Source of the DNA: Chryseolinea sp. H1M3-3
Lineage (GTDB): Bacteria; Bacteroidota; Bacteroidia; Cytophagales; Cyclobacteriaceae
NCBI RefSeq assembly: GCF_029360725.1
Contig: NZ_JARKMY010000002.1
Span: 1,250,730 to 1,314,729, forward strand
Length of the DNA stretch: 64,000 bases
Direction: 5' to 3'
The position numbers and the translations under genes were made by a program. How positions within the stretch are numbered: the stretch's first letter is position 1; every line of letters begins with the position of its first letter. This document shows, one piece after another, positions 37,151 through 47,112 of the stretch. The notes beneath the pieces are model-generated. The model was not told the origin of the DNA, ran no database searches, and was given only the letters and a program-made list of their open reading frames with translations.

Positions 37151-38497
37151 ATGAACAGACGAGAATTTATTCAGCGCACCTCGCTTGCTGCCTCTGCACT
37201 GGCGCTCAACCCTTCATTTGCTATTGGCAAGAAACCCAGGTTCATAATTATAGGAGCCGGATTCTCAGGCCTGGCTGCAGCGTATAGACTTTATCAAAAA
37301 AACAGCGAGTTCATAATTTTGGAAGGTCGGAATAGAATAGGTGGCAGGGTGTTTTCGCACGTTTTGGATGAGGGCGAGAATTTAGTAGTCGAGCTCGGTG
37401 CAGAATGGGTTGGTGAATCGCACACGCGGTTAAGACAACTTTGTGATGAAATGCAACTGCCCATTGAGAACAATCAAATGGACAGTCACCTTATTTTGGC
37501 AAACCGTTATTATAAACATGGAGAGTGGGATTTTTCGGAACAATGGAAAAAGAAATTTGATCAGCTAAAAAAAGGATACAGCACGTTATCGGCGGCCGAG
37601 CGGAATAAATTGGATAACATGGATTGGTGGCGCTTCTTAAACAATAATGGATGTGAAGGATTTGATCTGATGGTGCATGAGTTAAATGACACCACGGATT
37701 TTGGAGAAACCATTCGGCAAGTCTCGGCATTGGCAGCGCTGAACGAATATGCCCTTAGCAGCGAGAAGAATGAAATGGATTACAAAATAAAAGGCGGCAA
37801 CGGCATGCTGGCAAAAAAAATAGTTGAAAAGATCGGGATGGATAAAGTCAGGCTTAATTGTACCGTTACTAAAATAATTCAAAGTCATGCAGGCGCTGAG
37901 GTGTTTTGCAGCAATGGAGAAAGCTTTAAAGCAGATAAAATTATTTGTACGATGCCGACCTTTGCGCTGGGAAAAGTTGCCTGGCAACCTGCATTGCCAA
38001 CGGAGCAGGTGGACGCCATGCATGCTTTGCAGTATGCCAGGATAAATAAGAACCCCCTGCTTTTCTCGACACGTTTTTGGGAAGCAGAAAGCTTTGATCT
38101 CCTGACCGATATGCCAGCCCATTATTTTTATCACGCAACAAAAAATCAACCTTCGAAAAAGGGGGCGTTAATTTCTTATACTATTGGTGACAAAGCGGAT
38201 GTAATGGGAAATCAATCCGACGAAGAACGGTTAAGCCTGGTACAGCTTTCATTACAACGTGGATTCGGCTCAATTGCTTCTAATTTTGAAAAGCAGGCAA
38301 ACTACAATTGGGGCTCCGATATTTTTACAAGAGGTGCTTACGCTGTCTACAAGCCAGGTCAATGGAGTACTGTGCAGAAGCATTTGAGAAAGCACTTTAT
38401 GCATACTCATTTTGCCGGTGAACACCTGGCAGACTGGCAAGGATTTATGGAAGGTGCCATTAACACGGGTGAAGCTGCGGCGGATGCTGTGTTGTGA
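37151..38497 (+). CDS. Tat-exported flavin amine oxidase
   Basis: 448 residues. The N-terminus MNRREFIQRTSLAASALALN is a Tat signal. The FAD-binding Rossmann motif IIGAGFSGLAAAYRLY (about 32-47) is followed by ILEGRNRIGGRVFSH, and the C-terminal FAD-contact region FAGEHLADWQGFMEGAINTGEAAA is the classical amine-oxidase ending. Substrate cage residues cannot be assigned. It oxidises a primary or polyamine, or acts as a related desaturase, in the periplasm after folding with FAD in the cytoplasm. It is preceded by a 306-bp gap and followed by a serine hydrolase gene 137 bp downstream. Confidence 0.9.
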   Translation: MNRREFIQRTSLAASALALNPSFAIGKKPRFIIIGAGFSGLAAAYRLYQKNSEFIILEGRNRIGGRVFSHVLDEGENLVVELGAEWVGESHTRLRQLCDEMQLPIENNQMDSHLILANRYYKHGEWDFSEQWKKKFDQLKKGYSTLSAAERNKLDNMDWWRFLNNNGCEGFDLMVHELNDTTDFGETIRQVSALAALNEYALSSEKNEMDYKIKGGNGMLAKKIVEKIGMDKVRLNCTVTKIIQSHAGAEVFCSNGESFKADKIICTMPTFALGKVAWQPALPTEQVDAMHALQYARINKNPLLFSTRFWEAESFDLLTDMPAHYFYHATKNQPSKKGALISYTIGDKADVMGNQSDEERLSLVQLSLQRGFGSIASNFEKQANYNWGSDIFTRGAYAVYKPGQWSTVQKHLRKHFMHTHFAGEHLADWQGFMEGAINTGEAAADAVL

Positions 38498-38634
38498 TCT
38501 TATCTCGGTGATTGGTTGAAGGAGATCGATGTCGTAATTTTGGTTCGACAGTAGTCTATTGGAACGCCGTCAGGTAAGCTGAGATAACGGCGAGAGTTTA
38601 CTAAGCCATGAACCAGCAATAAACGTTATGTAGC

Positions 38635-39870
38635 ATGATGACCAAATTTCTGTTTACGCTGATCATGCTTTTTCCGCTAGGGTTGTCATCGCAGTCAATT
38701 GACAAAAGGGCGTTAGATGTTCTGGTGGAAAGAGCAAAGGAAACCCATTCAAGTGCGCTCGTTATTTATCACGACGATAAATTGATCTTAAATCAATGTT
38801 TTGATGATAATTATTCCCCGTTGGAGTCAATGTCTGCCACAAAATCATTTGTTAATCTTGGCGTTGGCCTCCTATTAACTCACGGAAAAATCAAGTCGAT
38901 TGATGAGCCTGTTCATCGGTTTTACCCAGAGTGGAATAAGGGAATAAAAAAGGACGTAACCATTCGGCATCTTTTAAATCATACATCAGGCATTCAATCA
39001 CAACGCTATACGAGTGAAATATATTCGAGTCCGGATTATGTGAAGCTTGCCTTAGATGCGGATATAACTGACAATCCCGGTTCCAAATTTTTTTATAACA
39101 ACAAGGCTGTGAATTTGCTCGCAGGTATAATTGAAAAAGCAAGTGGAATGAGAATGGATAAATATATTCATCAATACATTTTTAAACCTCTCGAAATTCA
39201 AAATTATACATGGCTCACCGATGCTTTTTTGTTCAATTCCCGAGGTAAATATGATTCTGCTTTCCTAGAAAAAGGAAACCCGATTTGTATGGCAGAACTT
39301 ATTATTAAAGCTGATGATATGGCAAAAGTTGGGCTACTCGTGCTTCATAGGGGAAGTTGGAAGGGAATGCAAATCATTAATGAAAGCTGGTTTGATGAAT
39401 CGATGAAACCGGGACAACCGTATGTGCCGACGAATGGATTGCTGTGGTGGTTGGTGCACGACCCGGCAATAAGTTATCTTACGTTTGACGACCACAACAT
39501 TCAGAAGCTGCAACAAGTTGGTCTTAAGGATACACTAATTAACGATTTAAAAAAAGTAACGGGTCGATACCAGAATGATATCGACTTTTGGAATGCCATC
39601 GACACACTTGAGTCTGTGAAAAAAATGGGGGGATGGACACGGTTACGAGATTTACTTTTCAATAAATCTTATTTTGATAACATCTACACGTTCGTAACAA
39701 ATGATGCTGACATCGTAGGTTTTGCAGCCAGAGGATACCTCGGTCAGCGAATGACTATATTTCCTCAAAAAAAATTGGTAGTTGTAAGAATGATTAGCAC
39801 GAGAAATGCCAGATCGCCGGACGACAGCTTTTACGACTTTGATATACTATCCTATCAGCTCGTGAAATAG
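38635..39870 (+). CDS. Beta-lactamase-family serine hydrolase, secreted
   Basis: 411 residues with a signal peptide (about 1-20, ending SSQS). The active-site S67-x-x-K70 lies in SMSATKSF, and the YxN motif is in FFYNNKAVNLLAGI. The fold is class C beta-lactamase/D-alanyl carboxypeptidase-like (esterase EstB family); the KTG-like third motif may be GFAARGYLGQ, where family members vary. About 40 extra residues between the core strands (AISYLTFDDHNIQKLQQ region) are unusual. Periplasmic esterase or peptidase; antibiotic resistance is not implied. An ATG pair at 38635 and 38638 makes the start ambiguous by one codon. Confidence 0.88.
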   Translation: MMTKFLFTLIMLFPLGLSSQSIDKRALDVLVERAKETHSSALVIYHDDKLILNQCFDDNYSPLESMSATKSFVNLGVGLLLTHGKIKSIDEPVHRFYPEWNKGIKKDVTIRHLLNHTSGIQSQRYTSEIYSSPDYVKLALDADITDNPGSKFFYNNKAVNLLAGIIEKASGMRMDKYIHQYIFKPLEIQNYTWLTDAFLFNSRGKYDSAFLEKGNPICMAELIIKADDMAKVGLLVLHRGSWKGMQIINESWFDESMKPGQPYVPTNGLLWWLVHDPAISYLTFDDHNIQKLQQVGLKDTLINDLKKVTGRYQNDIDFWNAIDTLESVKKMGGWTRLRDLLFNKSYFDNIYTFVTNDADIVGFAARGYLGQRMTIFPQKKLVVVRMISTRNARSPDDSFYDFDILSYQLVK

Positions 39871-39980
39871 AAAAATTGCAAGTAAATCGCAGCAGCGAAG
39901 AGGCGTCGAAAAGTTTGGAAACTAATCGCTGCGTCTCAGCTGCTGCAACGTAATATCTCATTTATCAACCGGGCATCCCA

Positions 39981-42395
39981 TCAAAACGTAAACCTCACAT
40001 ACGGAACTGGAAAGAATGGCTGCTGATATAATGTCATCACGGAATTGGTACGTGGATTATAGCTTTGTGAAAAAATATTCTTGTGGTTTGTCAGATTCTG
40101 AAGATCCAGCGATGCCTCCAGGGTACTTCTTTTAAATTCTTGTCTGAAGGACAATCTCAGATCAACACGAAAATACGGATCCTGCTTCACACTAAAGGCT
40201 TTACTTTCTTCATAAACCGCTCTGCCACGAGCCTGCGACAATTCGTAGTTTAATGGTGTAAGATAAGGTCCGCCGATTGTAGTAGCTTTCAAATTCAAAG
40301 AGAAAAATTTTCCACCGTTCAACGCCCATTCTTTTCCAGCCAATACATTTAATACAAACTTGGTATTGTAGGCTGTATTGCGCGCGATCCCATCACTGCC
40401 TTCATAACGCGAATTAAATAGGGAAGTGGTAAGGAGATAATAATATCCATCGTTGAAAAAACGTTCGAGGGTAAGTTCAATGCCATAGTTGGTTCCAACG
40501 CCTTTGTTTACAAGGCTGTCCTGGTTTGAAGGACCAAATGAAATGCCGGTGTTCAATGCTGAGAAGGAAGAAGCATTTTGTTCAACCGGCACGTTCTTCA
40601 GGGATTGGTAATATGCTTCCGCTTTCAATCTCAATTTTTCGGAGATGTTCCAATCGTAAGTAAAAACAAAATGATTGCTGGTAGTAAAGCCAAGGTCTTT
40701 ATTCGTCAGAATGGATTCATCGCCCTGCCTTGTTTGTGCATAAGACGTAGTGATGTTTTGTGCCTGATTATAAATTCCATAGCCCAGGCTAAAGACCTGG
40801 TTGCCCTGACCTGGGATAAATTGCAATCCCATCCGGGGTTCGATGGCCCACTCGTTATTCAAACTATAATATTGAGCATGAATGCCGTTCTGCCAGGACC
40901 AGTGTTCATTGAAACGATGTTTCCACGTTGTATGGAATTGATACAAAACCGTCTTATCCTGGACATTAAGCCTAACGGTGTCGCTGGACACATTGGCGAA
41001 TACATCACGTTGATAGAGATCAACATCCATCATATCGATCGTGACTCCCGAGGTAAGTGAATTTCTGCGGTTGAATTTTGTGCGTGTCAGCAGATTCGCA
41101 GCATATTTGGTTGTTTGGAACGAAGCTTCGTTCCAAAGGTATTTGTTGATAACCTCCTGCTGATCGTTGCGCACCAGCGAATCATTTTTGAGCTGTTCGT
41201 CGGTATAACTGACGCCCGTCACCAGTCGAATAAATGTTTTATTTGTCAATGTTCGTTCATAAGCTACTCCAGCGACGCCTGTTTTATAACGCGGATAGCT
41301 GTCGACATTTTCGCTTCCGTATAGTTGGTTTGCATCGTCAAGCTTGGCTTCGCTTCCCAGCAAGTCTATGGCACTGCTCCCGCCCATACCGAAAAAGGAA
41401 AGCTTACCTTTTTCTCCTGCCGGAAGTGCAATCTTGAAATTAAGATCCTGGTAAAGCGGTACACTAGTTCCGGTCCCAAACTCAATGCCCAGGGCATTGA
41501 ATACACCCAATGTTGAATAACGGTAGTTAACTAAGTAAGAGCCTTTTGAATTTTTAGTGAATGGTCCTTCGGCGCCGAGTTCAAATCCGTTGAAACCCGC
41601 CTGTGCCATGAGTTCCGTTTTTTCATTGTTTCCCTGGCGAAGTTTTATATCAAATACCCCGGCCGTTGCATTGCCATACTGTGCAGGAAATGCACTGGTC
41701 ATAAAATCTGACTTATCGATCGTGTTATTGTTCAGCATGCTGACCGGTCCACCGGTGCTCACCAGCGTGCCGAAGTGATTGGGATTCGGAATGTTCAACC
41801 CTTCCAGTTGCCATAACATTCCGGTTGGCGAATTGCCCCGTACGACAATATCATTGCGGGCGTCGTTGCCACCCACCACGCCTGCAAAATTGGCGGCCAT
41901 ACGGGCGGGATCACCAATCGATCCAGCATACCGTCGCGTATCGTCGGTATTGAATGACCGCGCGCTAACCATTGCAAGATCGTTGTTGGTTGCGGTTTTG
42001 TCATCGTGTGCGTCGGCGGTGATCGTAATTTCTGAAAGTTCGCTTATACTTTCTTGTAGTGCTATATTAAGCACAACCTCTTTTCCGGCCGTTACGATAA
42101 TATTCGGGAGGGTCTGCGTTTCATAACCAATGTAAGAGATGATCAGCGTGTGGCGGCCTAACGGTACCTGCTCAATTTTGAAATCTCCATTTTCGTCGGT
42201 TATACTTCCCATTAGTGTGATAGAATCTAAAGGCATACGAACAGTGACGCCAATGAGTGCTGAATTGCTCACACCATCCGTCACGCGTCCGCGGAGGATT
42301 TGGGTGGACTGCGCAAACGTGACATGTGAAACAAATAGGGTACTCATCAGGAGCAAGACGTTCAGGAAACCGGTGGTTTTCAGATTGTGTATCAT
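39981..42395 (-). CDS. TonB-dependent receptor with carboxypeptidase-like N-terminal domain
   Basis: 804 residues, a medium-length Bacteroidota receptor. A signal peptide (ending THVTFAQ) is followed by a CarboxypepD_reg-like beta-sandwich (about 32-115, LRGRVTDGVSNSALIGVTVR and GSITDENGDFKIEQVPLGRHTLIISYIGYE), then the plug (about 130-245) with RDNI-like NDIVVRGNSPTGMLWQLEGLNIPNPNHFG and a 22-strand barrel to the C-terminal Phe. It takes up a substrate across the outer membrane using TonB energy. No SusD partner is adjacent. It is 137 bp downstream of, and co-oriented with, the LytTR regulator, so an operon or direct control is likely. The ligand is unknown. Confidence 0.93.
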   Translation of the reverse strand: MIHNLKTTGFLNVLLLMSTLFVSHVTFAQSTQILRGRVTDGVSNSALIGVTVRMPLDSITLMGSITDENGDFKIEQVPLGRHTLIISYIGYETQTLPNIIVTAGKEVVLNIALQESISELSEITITADAHDDKTATNNDLAMVSARSFNTDDTRRYAGSIGDPARMAANFAGVVGGNDARNDIVVRGNSPTGMLWQLEGLNIPNPNHFGTLVSTGGPVSMLNNNTIDKSDFMTSAFPAQYGNATAGVFDIKLRQGNNEKTELMAQAGFNGFELGAEGPFTKNSKGSYLVNYRYSTLGVFNALGIEFGTGTSVPLYQDLNFKIALPAGEKGKLSFFGMGGSSAIDLLGSEAKLDDANQLYGSENVDSYPRYKTGVAGVAYERTLTNKTFIRLVTGVSYTDEQLKNDSLVRNDQQEVINKYLWNEASFQTTKYAANLLTRTKFNRRNSLTSGVTIDMMDVDLYQRDVFANVSSDTVRLNVQDKTVLYQFHTTWKHRFNEHWSWQNGIHAQYYSLNNEWAIEPRMGLQFIPGQGNQVFSLGYGIYNQAQNITTSYAQTRQGDESILTNKDLGFTTSNHFVFTYDWNISEKLRLKAEAYYQSLKNVPVEQNASSFSALNTGISFGPSNQDSLVNKGVGTNYGIELTLERFFNDGYYYLLTTSLFNSRYEGSDGIARNTAYNTKFVLNVLAGKEWALNGGKFFSLNLKATTIGGPYLTPLNYELSQARGRAVYEESKAFSVKQDPYFRVDLRLSFRQEFKRSTLEASLDLQNLTNHKNIFSQSYNPRTNSVMTLYQQPFFPVPYVRFTF

Positions 42396-42532
42396 GTGAA
42401 ATTTTGATTTGGATCTGAAAACGCGAGCGAATTATCAGGGTTAGTTTGGAGCCCTTTATTGTTGAATCTGACGCGAAATTTGAGGCGAATTGCTAAGGCG
42501 TGGTACGAATAACAAAGCCTTGGGGCGAACAG

Positions 42533-43429
42533 CTAGGCTGATTCGGCCATATTTCTGATCTGTTCTATCTTCTCAATGACTTCCCGGCCCTTTCCGCGGG
42601 ATACCGGAACGGTGAAGTCGGTGTCCCGGAGTGATAATCTGTAACCATTGGTATTCCCTTCCACTTCTGTGATGGCATTGATGTTCACCATGTACGAGCG
42701 ATGACATCGTACTACAAGTGGGTTGTTCAGTTGCGTCTCAATATTTTTAAGATTAACGCGCAACATCTTTTTTTGAAGTCCGTTTGTGTTTTTCCAGTAT
42801 AGGGTAGAATAATTGTCGCTTGCTTCGATATAAAGAAGCTCCTCCGGGTTAAGATGCGCCGTCTCACTTGTGTCGGATTGAATCGTAATGTTTTGTTGAG
42901 CATTAGTGATGGCAGGCGTATACTTTAGACCACGTATCTTTTCCAGTTCTTCGTTGGCATGAAGCGCTCTTCTAAGGCTGTTTTTTAACATGACATTTCG
43001 CAAAATGAATGTAAAGAGGATGATGGAGAAGCTTCCATACATCATCATTTCGATAAAGAAATATTTCACATTCATCCAGAGCGATAGTTCTGGGTGGAAA
43101 TTCAAAACATGAATCAGTATCGGAGTTACTATCCCGATGATCATCAGTTGAAAAAAGGTGAAGAGAATGTATTTCCCAATCGTCCAGGTTTCAGGGTTGA
43201 TGATTTTTGGAAAAATTTTCGGAAACCAGAGTATGGTCGGAAAAAGGACAGCGAAAATCACGGTGCCAATGAGGCTGAACTTTAAAACCCATATCAGCTT
43301 CATGGGTAGCAATACAATTAGAAATACTACCATAAAAACACTGAAGCCGGCAATCAGCCACGCGTTTTTTTTATCATCATTAAGGTAGTAGGGAAACGAT
43401 TCCTGCAATATGTTTAGCAAACGCCTCAT
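42533..43429 (-). CDS. Membrane-anchored LytTR-domain transcriptional regulator
   Basis: 298 residues. Four hydrophobic segments occupy about 25-155 and a linker leads to a C-terminal LytTR DNA-binding domain (about 195-290) with EELLYIEASDNYSTLYW, the core VRCHRSYMVNINAI and a final VPVSRGKG. It is not preceded by a receiver domain, so it is a one-component membrane sensor of the type common in Bacteroidota. It directly precedes the TonB-dependent receptor and the two may form a sensing/uptake unit. Confidence 0.88.
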   Translation of the reverse strand: MRRLLNILQESFPYYLNDDKKNAWLIAGFSVFMVVFLIVLLPMKLIWVLKFSLIGTVIFAVLFPTILWFPKIFPKIINPETWTIGKYILFTFFQLMIIGIVTPILIHVLNFHPELSLWMNVKYFFIEMMMYGSFSIILFTFILRNVMLKNSLRRALHANEELEKIRGLKYTPAITNAQQNITIQSDTSETAHLNPEELLYIEASDNYSTLYWKNTNGLQKKMLRVNLKNIETQLNNPLVVRCHRSYMVNINAITEVEGNTNGYRLSLRDTDFTVPVSRGKGREVIEKIEQIRNMAESA

Positions 43430-43745
43430 AATGGAAAATCAAGCAGGCTTGAAATTAATAATTTGGAAGGAAATATGAGAGAAGAGGAATCTTAAATCGA
43501 TTTTTGTTAAAGTTGAAAAAGGTACGAATCTGGATCCGCCAATCAGTCAATGGTCGTGCCGCCGGTTTATGCATTTCTAACTTTCTCAACCTTTATAAGT
43601 GTATTGCTATTTAACCAGACACATCAAGAAGTGGAAAACCATTGTAAATTAGTGGCAAGTTATTTAGACCTTGATTAAGTCATAATGTAACTACATCGAA
43701 TTGAAACCCTCATATAAGCGGGGACTCTTCCAGACGAAATTCCGA
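43430..43745. other. Divergent intergenic region, LytTR to AraC
   Basis: 316 bp between divergent regulator genes. AT-rich, with no hairpin or clear promoter recognised. The AraC gene could begin at a TTG at 43701, but the ATG at 43746 is preferred. Confidence 0.4.
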
Positions 43746-44606
43746 ATGAGAAATATTCCAATAAGGCATATTCAGGCAACTCAAAAAGAGCAGCGTATTT
43801 TTGAAAGCTTCAGGATACGCGATGTCCAGAATGTGCTTGGTGGAAAAGACATGACCCAAGAGCTTCATAGACATGATTTCTTTTTTATTCTAGCCTTGAG
43901 AAAGGGACTCGGTAGCCATAAAATCGATTTTACACCCTATACAGTTGCCGACCACGTTGTTTTTTTCCTTCGCCCCGGTCAGGTACATCAGCTTACATTA
44001 AAGTCAGGCAGCAAGGGATATTTGCTAGAATTTAATAATGGCTTTTTTTCTCATGACAAGATCTCACATCAGTTATTGCGGAAGTCGAGCCATGTAAATT
44101 TTTGCCAACCGAATGCTAATGGTTTCAAAAAATTGGACGCGATATTGAGGAATATTTCTCAGGAGTATGTGAATCAGCAGGAGAGTTATTTAGACGTTAT
44201 TAAGGCGAATCTCAGTATTTTCTTTATAGAGCTTCTCCGTCAACGAAAACAACGCAAAAGGCCTTTACCTGATGCCAACAACTACGCGCAAGACCGTCTT
44301 GAACAATTTTTTGAACTTTTGGAGACCCATGTTGCCAGTCATAAGCAAGTGTCTCAATATGCAGAGATGTTAAACCTTTCAAATTTTCAACTGAACGCAA
44401 TTACGAAGAGCACACTTGGTAAAACATGCTCAGAGCTTATTGATGAATATATTATTCTAGAATCCAAGAGATACCTTCTTGCGACTTCCAACCAGGTAAC
44501 GCAGATAGCATATCACCTGGGTTACGAAGATGTCTCATACTTTATCAGATTTTTCAAAAAACACACGGGACATTCACCGGAGTCTTTTAGAAACAATTTC
44601 AGGTAA
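43746..44606 (+). CDS. AraC-family transcriptional regulator
   Basis: 286 residues from the ATG at 43746. The N-terminal cupin-like sensing half contains LHRHDFFFILALRKGLGSHKIDF and HVVFFLRPGQVHQL. The C-terminal double helix-turn-helix has YAEMLNLSNFQLNAITKSTLGKTCSELIDEYI and the second HTH VTQIAYHLGYEDVSYFIRFFKKHTGHSPESFR, which is a strong AraC match. A small membrane protein gene and a TrxR-like flavoprotein gene follow on the same strand and are plausible targets. Confidence 0.9.
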   Translation: MRNIPIRHIQATQKEQRIFESFRIRDVQNVLGGKDMTQELHRHDFFFILALRKGLGSHKIDFTPYTVADHVVFFLRPGQVHQLTLKSGSKGYLLEFNNGFFSHDKISHQLLRKSSHVNFCQPNANGFKKLDAILRNISQEYVNQQESYLDVIKANLSIFFIELLRQRKQRKRPLPDANNYAQDRLEQFFELLETHVASHKQVSQYAEMLNLSNFQLNAITKSTLGKTCSELIDEYIILESKRYLLATSNQVTQIAYHLGYEDVSYFIRFFKKHTGHSPESFRNNFR

Positions 44607-44697
44607 GTCCTATTCAACTTTATTTTTGTCCTATTCTTCAGATTTCTGCATGAAATACCTTTGTGCTAACAAAGTAATAATCAAAAAAAAAATCTGC

Positions 44698-44928
44698 ATG
44701 AAAACAAAAGTAAAATTAATCGCATCCTTAAAGATATGGATTGTAATCTATCCATCAATCACTCTGTTTCTTTATCTGTTTGGAGAAACATTATCTGTCC
44801 TGCCATTGTATCAAAGGACGTTGTTACTTACCCTATCATTGGTTCCATGGATAGTTTTTGTCGGTATGCCGCTTGTGGAGTCATTGATCCGCCTGGCTTC
44901 ACCGACCCGTAATAAAGATAATTCGTAA
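44698..44928 (+). CDS. Small two-helix membrane protein
   Basis: 76 residues from the ATG at 44698 (MKTKVKL). An upstream in-frame ATG at 44650 is less likely because the longer frame overlaps the AraC stop region. Two hydrophobic helices (about 10-30 and 38-62) with a short turn, and a basic C-terminus. No family is recognised. Such proteins of 70-80 residues often accompany AraC regulators in Bacteroidota. Possible partner of the downstream flavoprotein. Confidence 0.6.
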   Translation: MKTKVKLIASLKIWIVIYPSITLFLYLFGETLSVLPLYQRTLLLTLSLVPWIVFVGMPLVESLIRLASPTRNKDNS

Positions 44929-45026
44929 ACGCGATAGCCATGTTGTTATTCACAGCCTTTCTTTGAAGCATAAGAAGGTGTTGGAAAGTTTCTTATCGTT
45001 TCATCTTAATAAAGCAAAAAAAATCG

Positions 45027-45938
45027 ATGGCAGATCATAATAAATTCGATGTCATAATAATCGGAGGGAGCTATTCGGGCCTCGCGGCAGCAATGGCTCT
45101 AGGCCGAGCGTTGCGGAAAGTGATGGTTATTGACAGTGGCAAACCATGCAACAGGCAAACGCCTTACTCACACAATTTCATTACGCACGACGGAAAACCA
45201 CCTGGGGAAATAGCCACTCTTGCAAAACACCAGGTGCAAATGTACGATACAATACGGTTCTTTAACGGTATGGCTATTAAAGGGACTAAAACAGAAAGTG
45301 GATTTGAGATTCAAACATTGTCAGGTGAAAGGTTTGGCGCCAAAAAATTAATATTTGCCACCGGCATCAAAGATATACTGCCCAACGTGGAAGGATTTGG
45401 TGAGTGCTGGGGAATCTCAGTACTTCACTGTCCTTATTGCCACGGGTATGAAGTTAGGAATGAGCGAACAGGCATCGTTGGTAACGGTGAATATGGGTTT
45501 GAATTCGCGAGTCTAATTTCAAACTGGACAAAAGATCTCACATTATTCACCAACGGAAGATCTACTTTAACAACCGAACAAGCTGCAAAAATTAAAAGTC
45601 ATCGCATAAATATTGTGGAGACTGAAATCGATAGGTTTGAGCATACAAAAGGGCATCTGCATAGCGTAATTTTTAGAGATGGCACAACAGCGTCTACTAA
45701 AGTCATATATACACGTGTCCCGTTTGAACAACATTGTGTTATCCCGGAAACGTTGGGATGTGAATTAACGGATGAAGGATACATTAGGATTGATTCTTTT
45801 CAAAGAACTACTGTTTCCGGAATTTTTGCATGTGGTGATAATGTAAATCGTATGCGCACGGTGGCCAATGCTGTAGCGATGGGCACAACCGCTGGTATGA
45901 TGGTAAATAGAGAAATGACTTTGGAGGAATTTGCCTGA
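45027..45938 (+). CDS. Thioredoxin-reductase-like FAD/NAD(P)-dependent oxidoreductase
   Basis: 303 residues. The FAD motif is IIIGGSYSGLAAAMALGRA (about 10-28), the redox-active disulfide motif CPYC is at 135-138, and a terminal GIFACGDNVN holds the FAD. The CxxC replaces the classical CATC of TrxB; the CPYC type occurs in ferredoxin-independent and gliotoxin-oxidase (GliT)-like branches, which can act on small disulfide substrates or on partner thioredoxins. It is preceded by an AraC regulator and a small membrane protein. The partner is not identified. Confidence 0.88.
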   Translation: MADHNKFDVIIIGGSYSGLAAAMALGRALRKVMVIDSGKPCNRQTPYSHNFITHDGKPPGEIATLAKHQVQMYDTIRFFNGMAIKGTKTESGFEIQTLSGERFGAKKLIFATGIKDILPNVEGFGECWGISVLHCPYCHGYEVRNERTGIVGNGEYGFEFASLISNWTKDLTLFTNGRSTLTTEQAAKIKSHRINIVETEIDRFEHTKGHLHSVIFRDGTTASTKVIYTRVPFEQHCVIPETLGCELTDEGYIRIDSFQRTTVSGIFACGDNVNRMRTVANAVAMGTTAGMMVNREMTLEEFA

Positions 45939-45967
45939 ATCTTTTAAAACCATTTAATCATTCCTTT

Positions 45968-45975
45968 TATCTTTG
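45968..45975 (+). promoter_or_regulatory. Candidate -7 element (TAnnTTTG) for map
   Basis: TATCTTTG matches the Bacteroidota -7 consensus exactly and lies 58 nt before the methionine aminopeptidase start. No TTG was found at the usual 19-bp spacing, so support is limited. Confidence 0.25.
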
Positions 45976-46032
45976 GAATTCGATTAATCATAAAACGCAT
46001 CAGCAGCGCATAAATTCATTAAAAATAGAAGT

Positions 46033-46794
46033 ATGTCCATCACAAAAGAGTCTGATTTAATCGGAATGAAAAAGGCAAGCGAAGCCGTTGCATATACCTT
46101 GAAGCAAATGAGAGATTATGCGCGGCCTGGGATGACGACAAAACAATTGGATAACTATGGTGGACAAATTCTCCGGAACTTCGGCGCAAAATCTGCACCG
46201 TTTTTGACCTATGGTTTCCCTGGTTGGACGTGTATCAGTGTAAACAATGAATTCTGCCATGGTATCCCATCAGATAGAAAAGTTCTGAGTGAAGGGGACT
46301 TAATTAATATTGATGTCTCTGCGGAACTGGATGGCTATTGGTCGGACAACGGAGGTTCCTTTGTTCTTGGTACAAAAGTGAACCAACATCAAAAGTTAGT
46401 CAATGCTTCAAAGGAGATTTTGCATAAGGCAATCTACAATATAAAAAGTGGCGTTCGCCTTTCCGACATTGGGTTTCTCATGGAAACAGAGGCGAAGAAA
46501 AGAGGCTACCGTGTAATCAAAAATCTGACAGGCCATGGAATCGGCCGAAGCCTTCACGAAGCGCCTGCCGAGATAGCAAACTTCAGAAATCCCCTGAACC
46601 TGACCAGGTTTAAGAAAAATTCGGTCGTTGCCATTGAGACTTTTATTTCTACCACGTCAACATACGCTGAAACTTTACAGGACGGCTGGACAATGGTTGG
46701 AAACAAAGGAGGTTTTATGGCACAGCACGAACACACTATTGTAGTCACAGATGGTAAGCCGATTGTGTTGACGGAGATGAATGAGATATGGTGA
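46033..46794 (+). CDS. map: Type I methionyl aminopeptidase
   Basis: 253 residues, standard for MetAP-I without extension. The metal ligands of the pita-bread fold are visible: H76 (EFCHGIP), D94 (INIDVSAELDGYWSD), D105, H168 (TGHGIGRSLHE), a Glu in VAIETF and a Glu in QHEHTIVV. It removes the N-terminal Met from nascent proteins. The segment DGYWSDNGGSF differs from the DGYHGDTSRTF of the main housekeeping enzyme, so this may be a second paralogue. Stand-alone, with a candidate -7 promoter element upstream. Confidence 0.93.
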   Translation: MSITKESDLIGMKKASEAVAYTLKQMRDYARPGMTTKQLDNYGGQILRNFGAKSAPFLTYGFPGWTCISVNNEFCHGIPSDRKVLSEGDLINIDVSAELDGYWSDNGGSFVLGTKVNQHQKLVNASKEILHKAIYNIKSGVRLSDIGFLMETEAKKRGYRVIKNLTGHGIGRSLHEAPAEIANFRNPLNLTRFKKNSVVAIETFISTTSTYAETLQDGWTMVGNKGGFMAQHEHTIVVTDGKPIVLTEMNEIW

Positions 46795-47112
46795 TGGCTG
46801 GGTTACGCTTTTCCAGATTACATGATTTAGAGTTGTCAGTTGCCTAATAACTTGGATTTAGGGGTCACCCTGTCTCTTCCGATCTAAGAATTGATAATAC
46901 CGATTGCCTCAAGGAAATACAAGACTGTACAACCTACTTACGCAGACCTTACACGTCTTTTACCGGCGTGGAGCGTATAACTATGTTCTGAAAGTTTCGT
47001 TCCACGGCATTTACCTTTTATAAAATACCTTTTGCATAAATGAAGCTACTTTTCTCATAAGTACCGGAGTGATCATGCGTCGTTTGAATCTTCAAAAAAC
47101 TATATAACGATC
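46795..47112. other. Intergenic region carrying an adapter-like 12-mer
   Basis: 318 bp with no gene. It contains CTCTTCCGATCT at 46874-46885, identical to the 3' end of the standard Illumina TruSeq adapter. It also holds the upstream region of the haloperoxidase gene, where no clear promoter was recognised. Confidence 0.5.

Noticed and set aside
38635-39870. Antibiotic-resistance beta-lactamase
   Set aside because: Only the general serine-hydrolase motifs are present; the sequence fits the EstB/D-Ala-carboxypeptidase group and no class-specific motif is seen.
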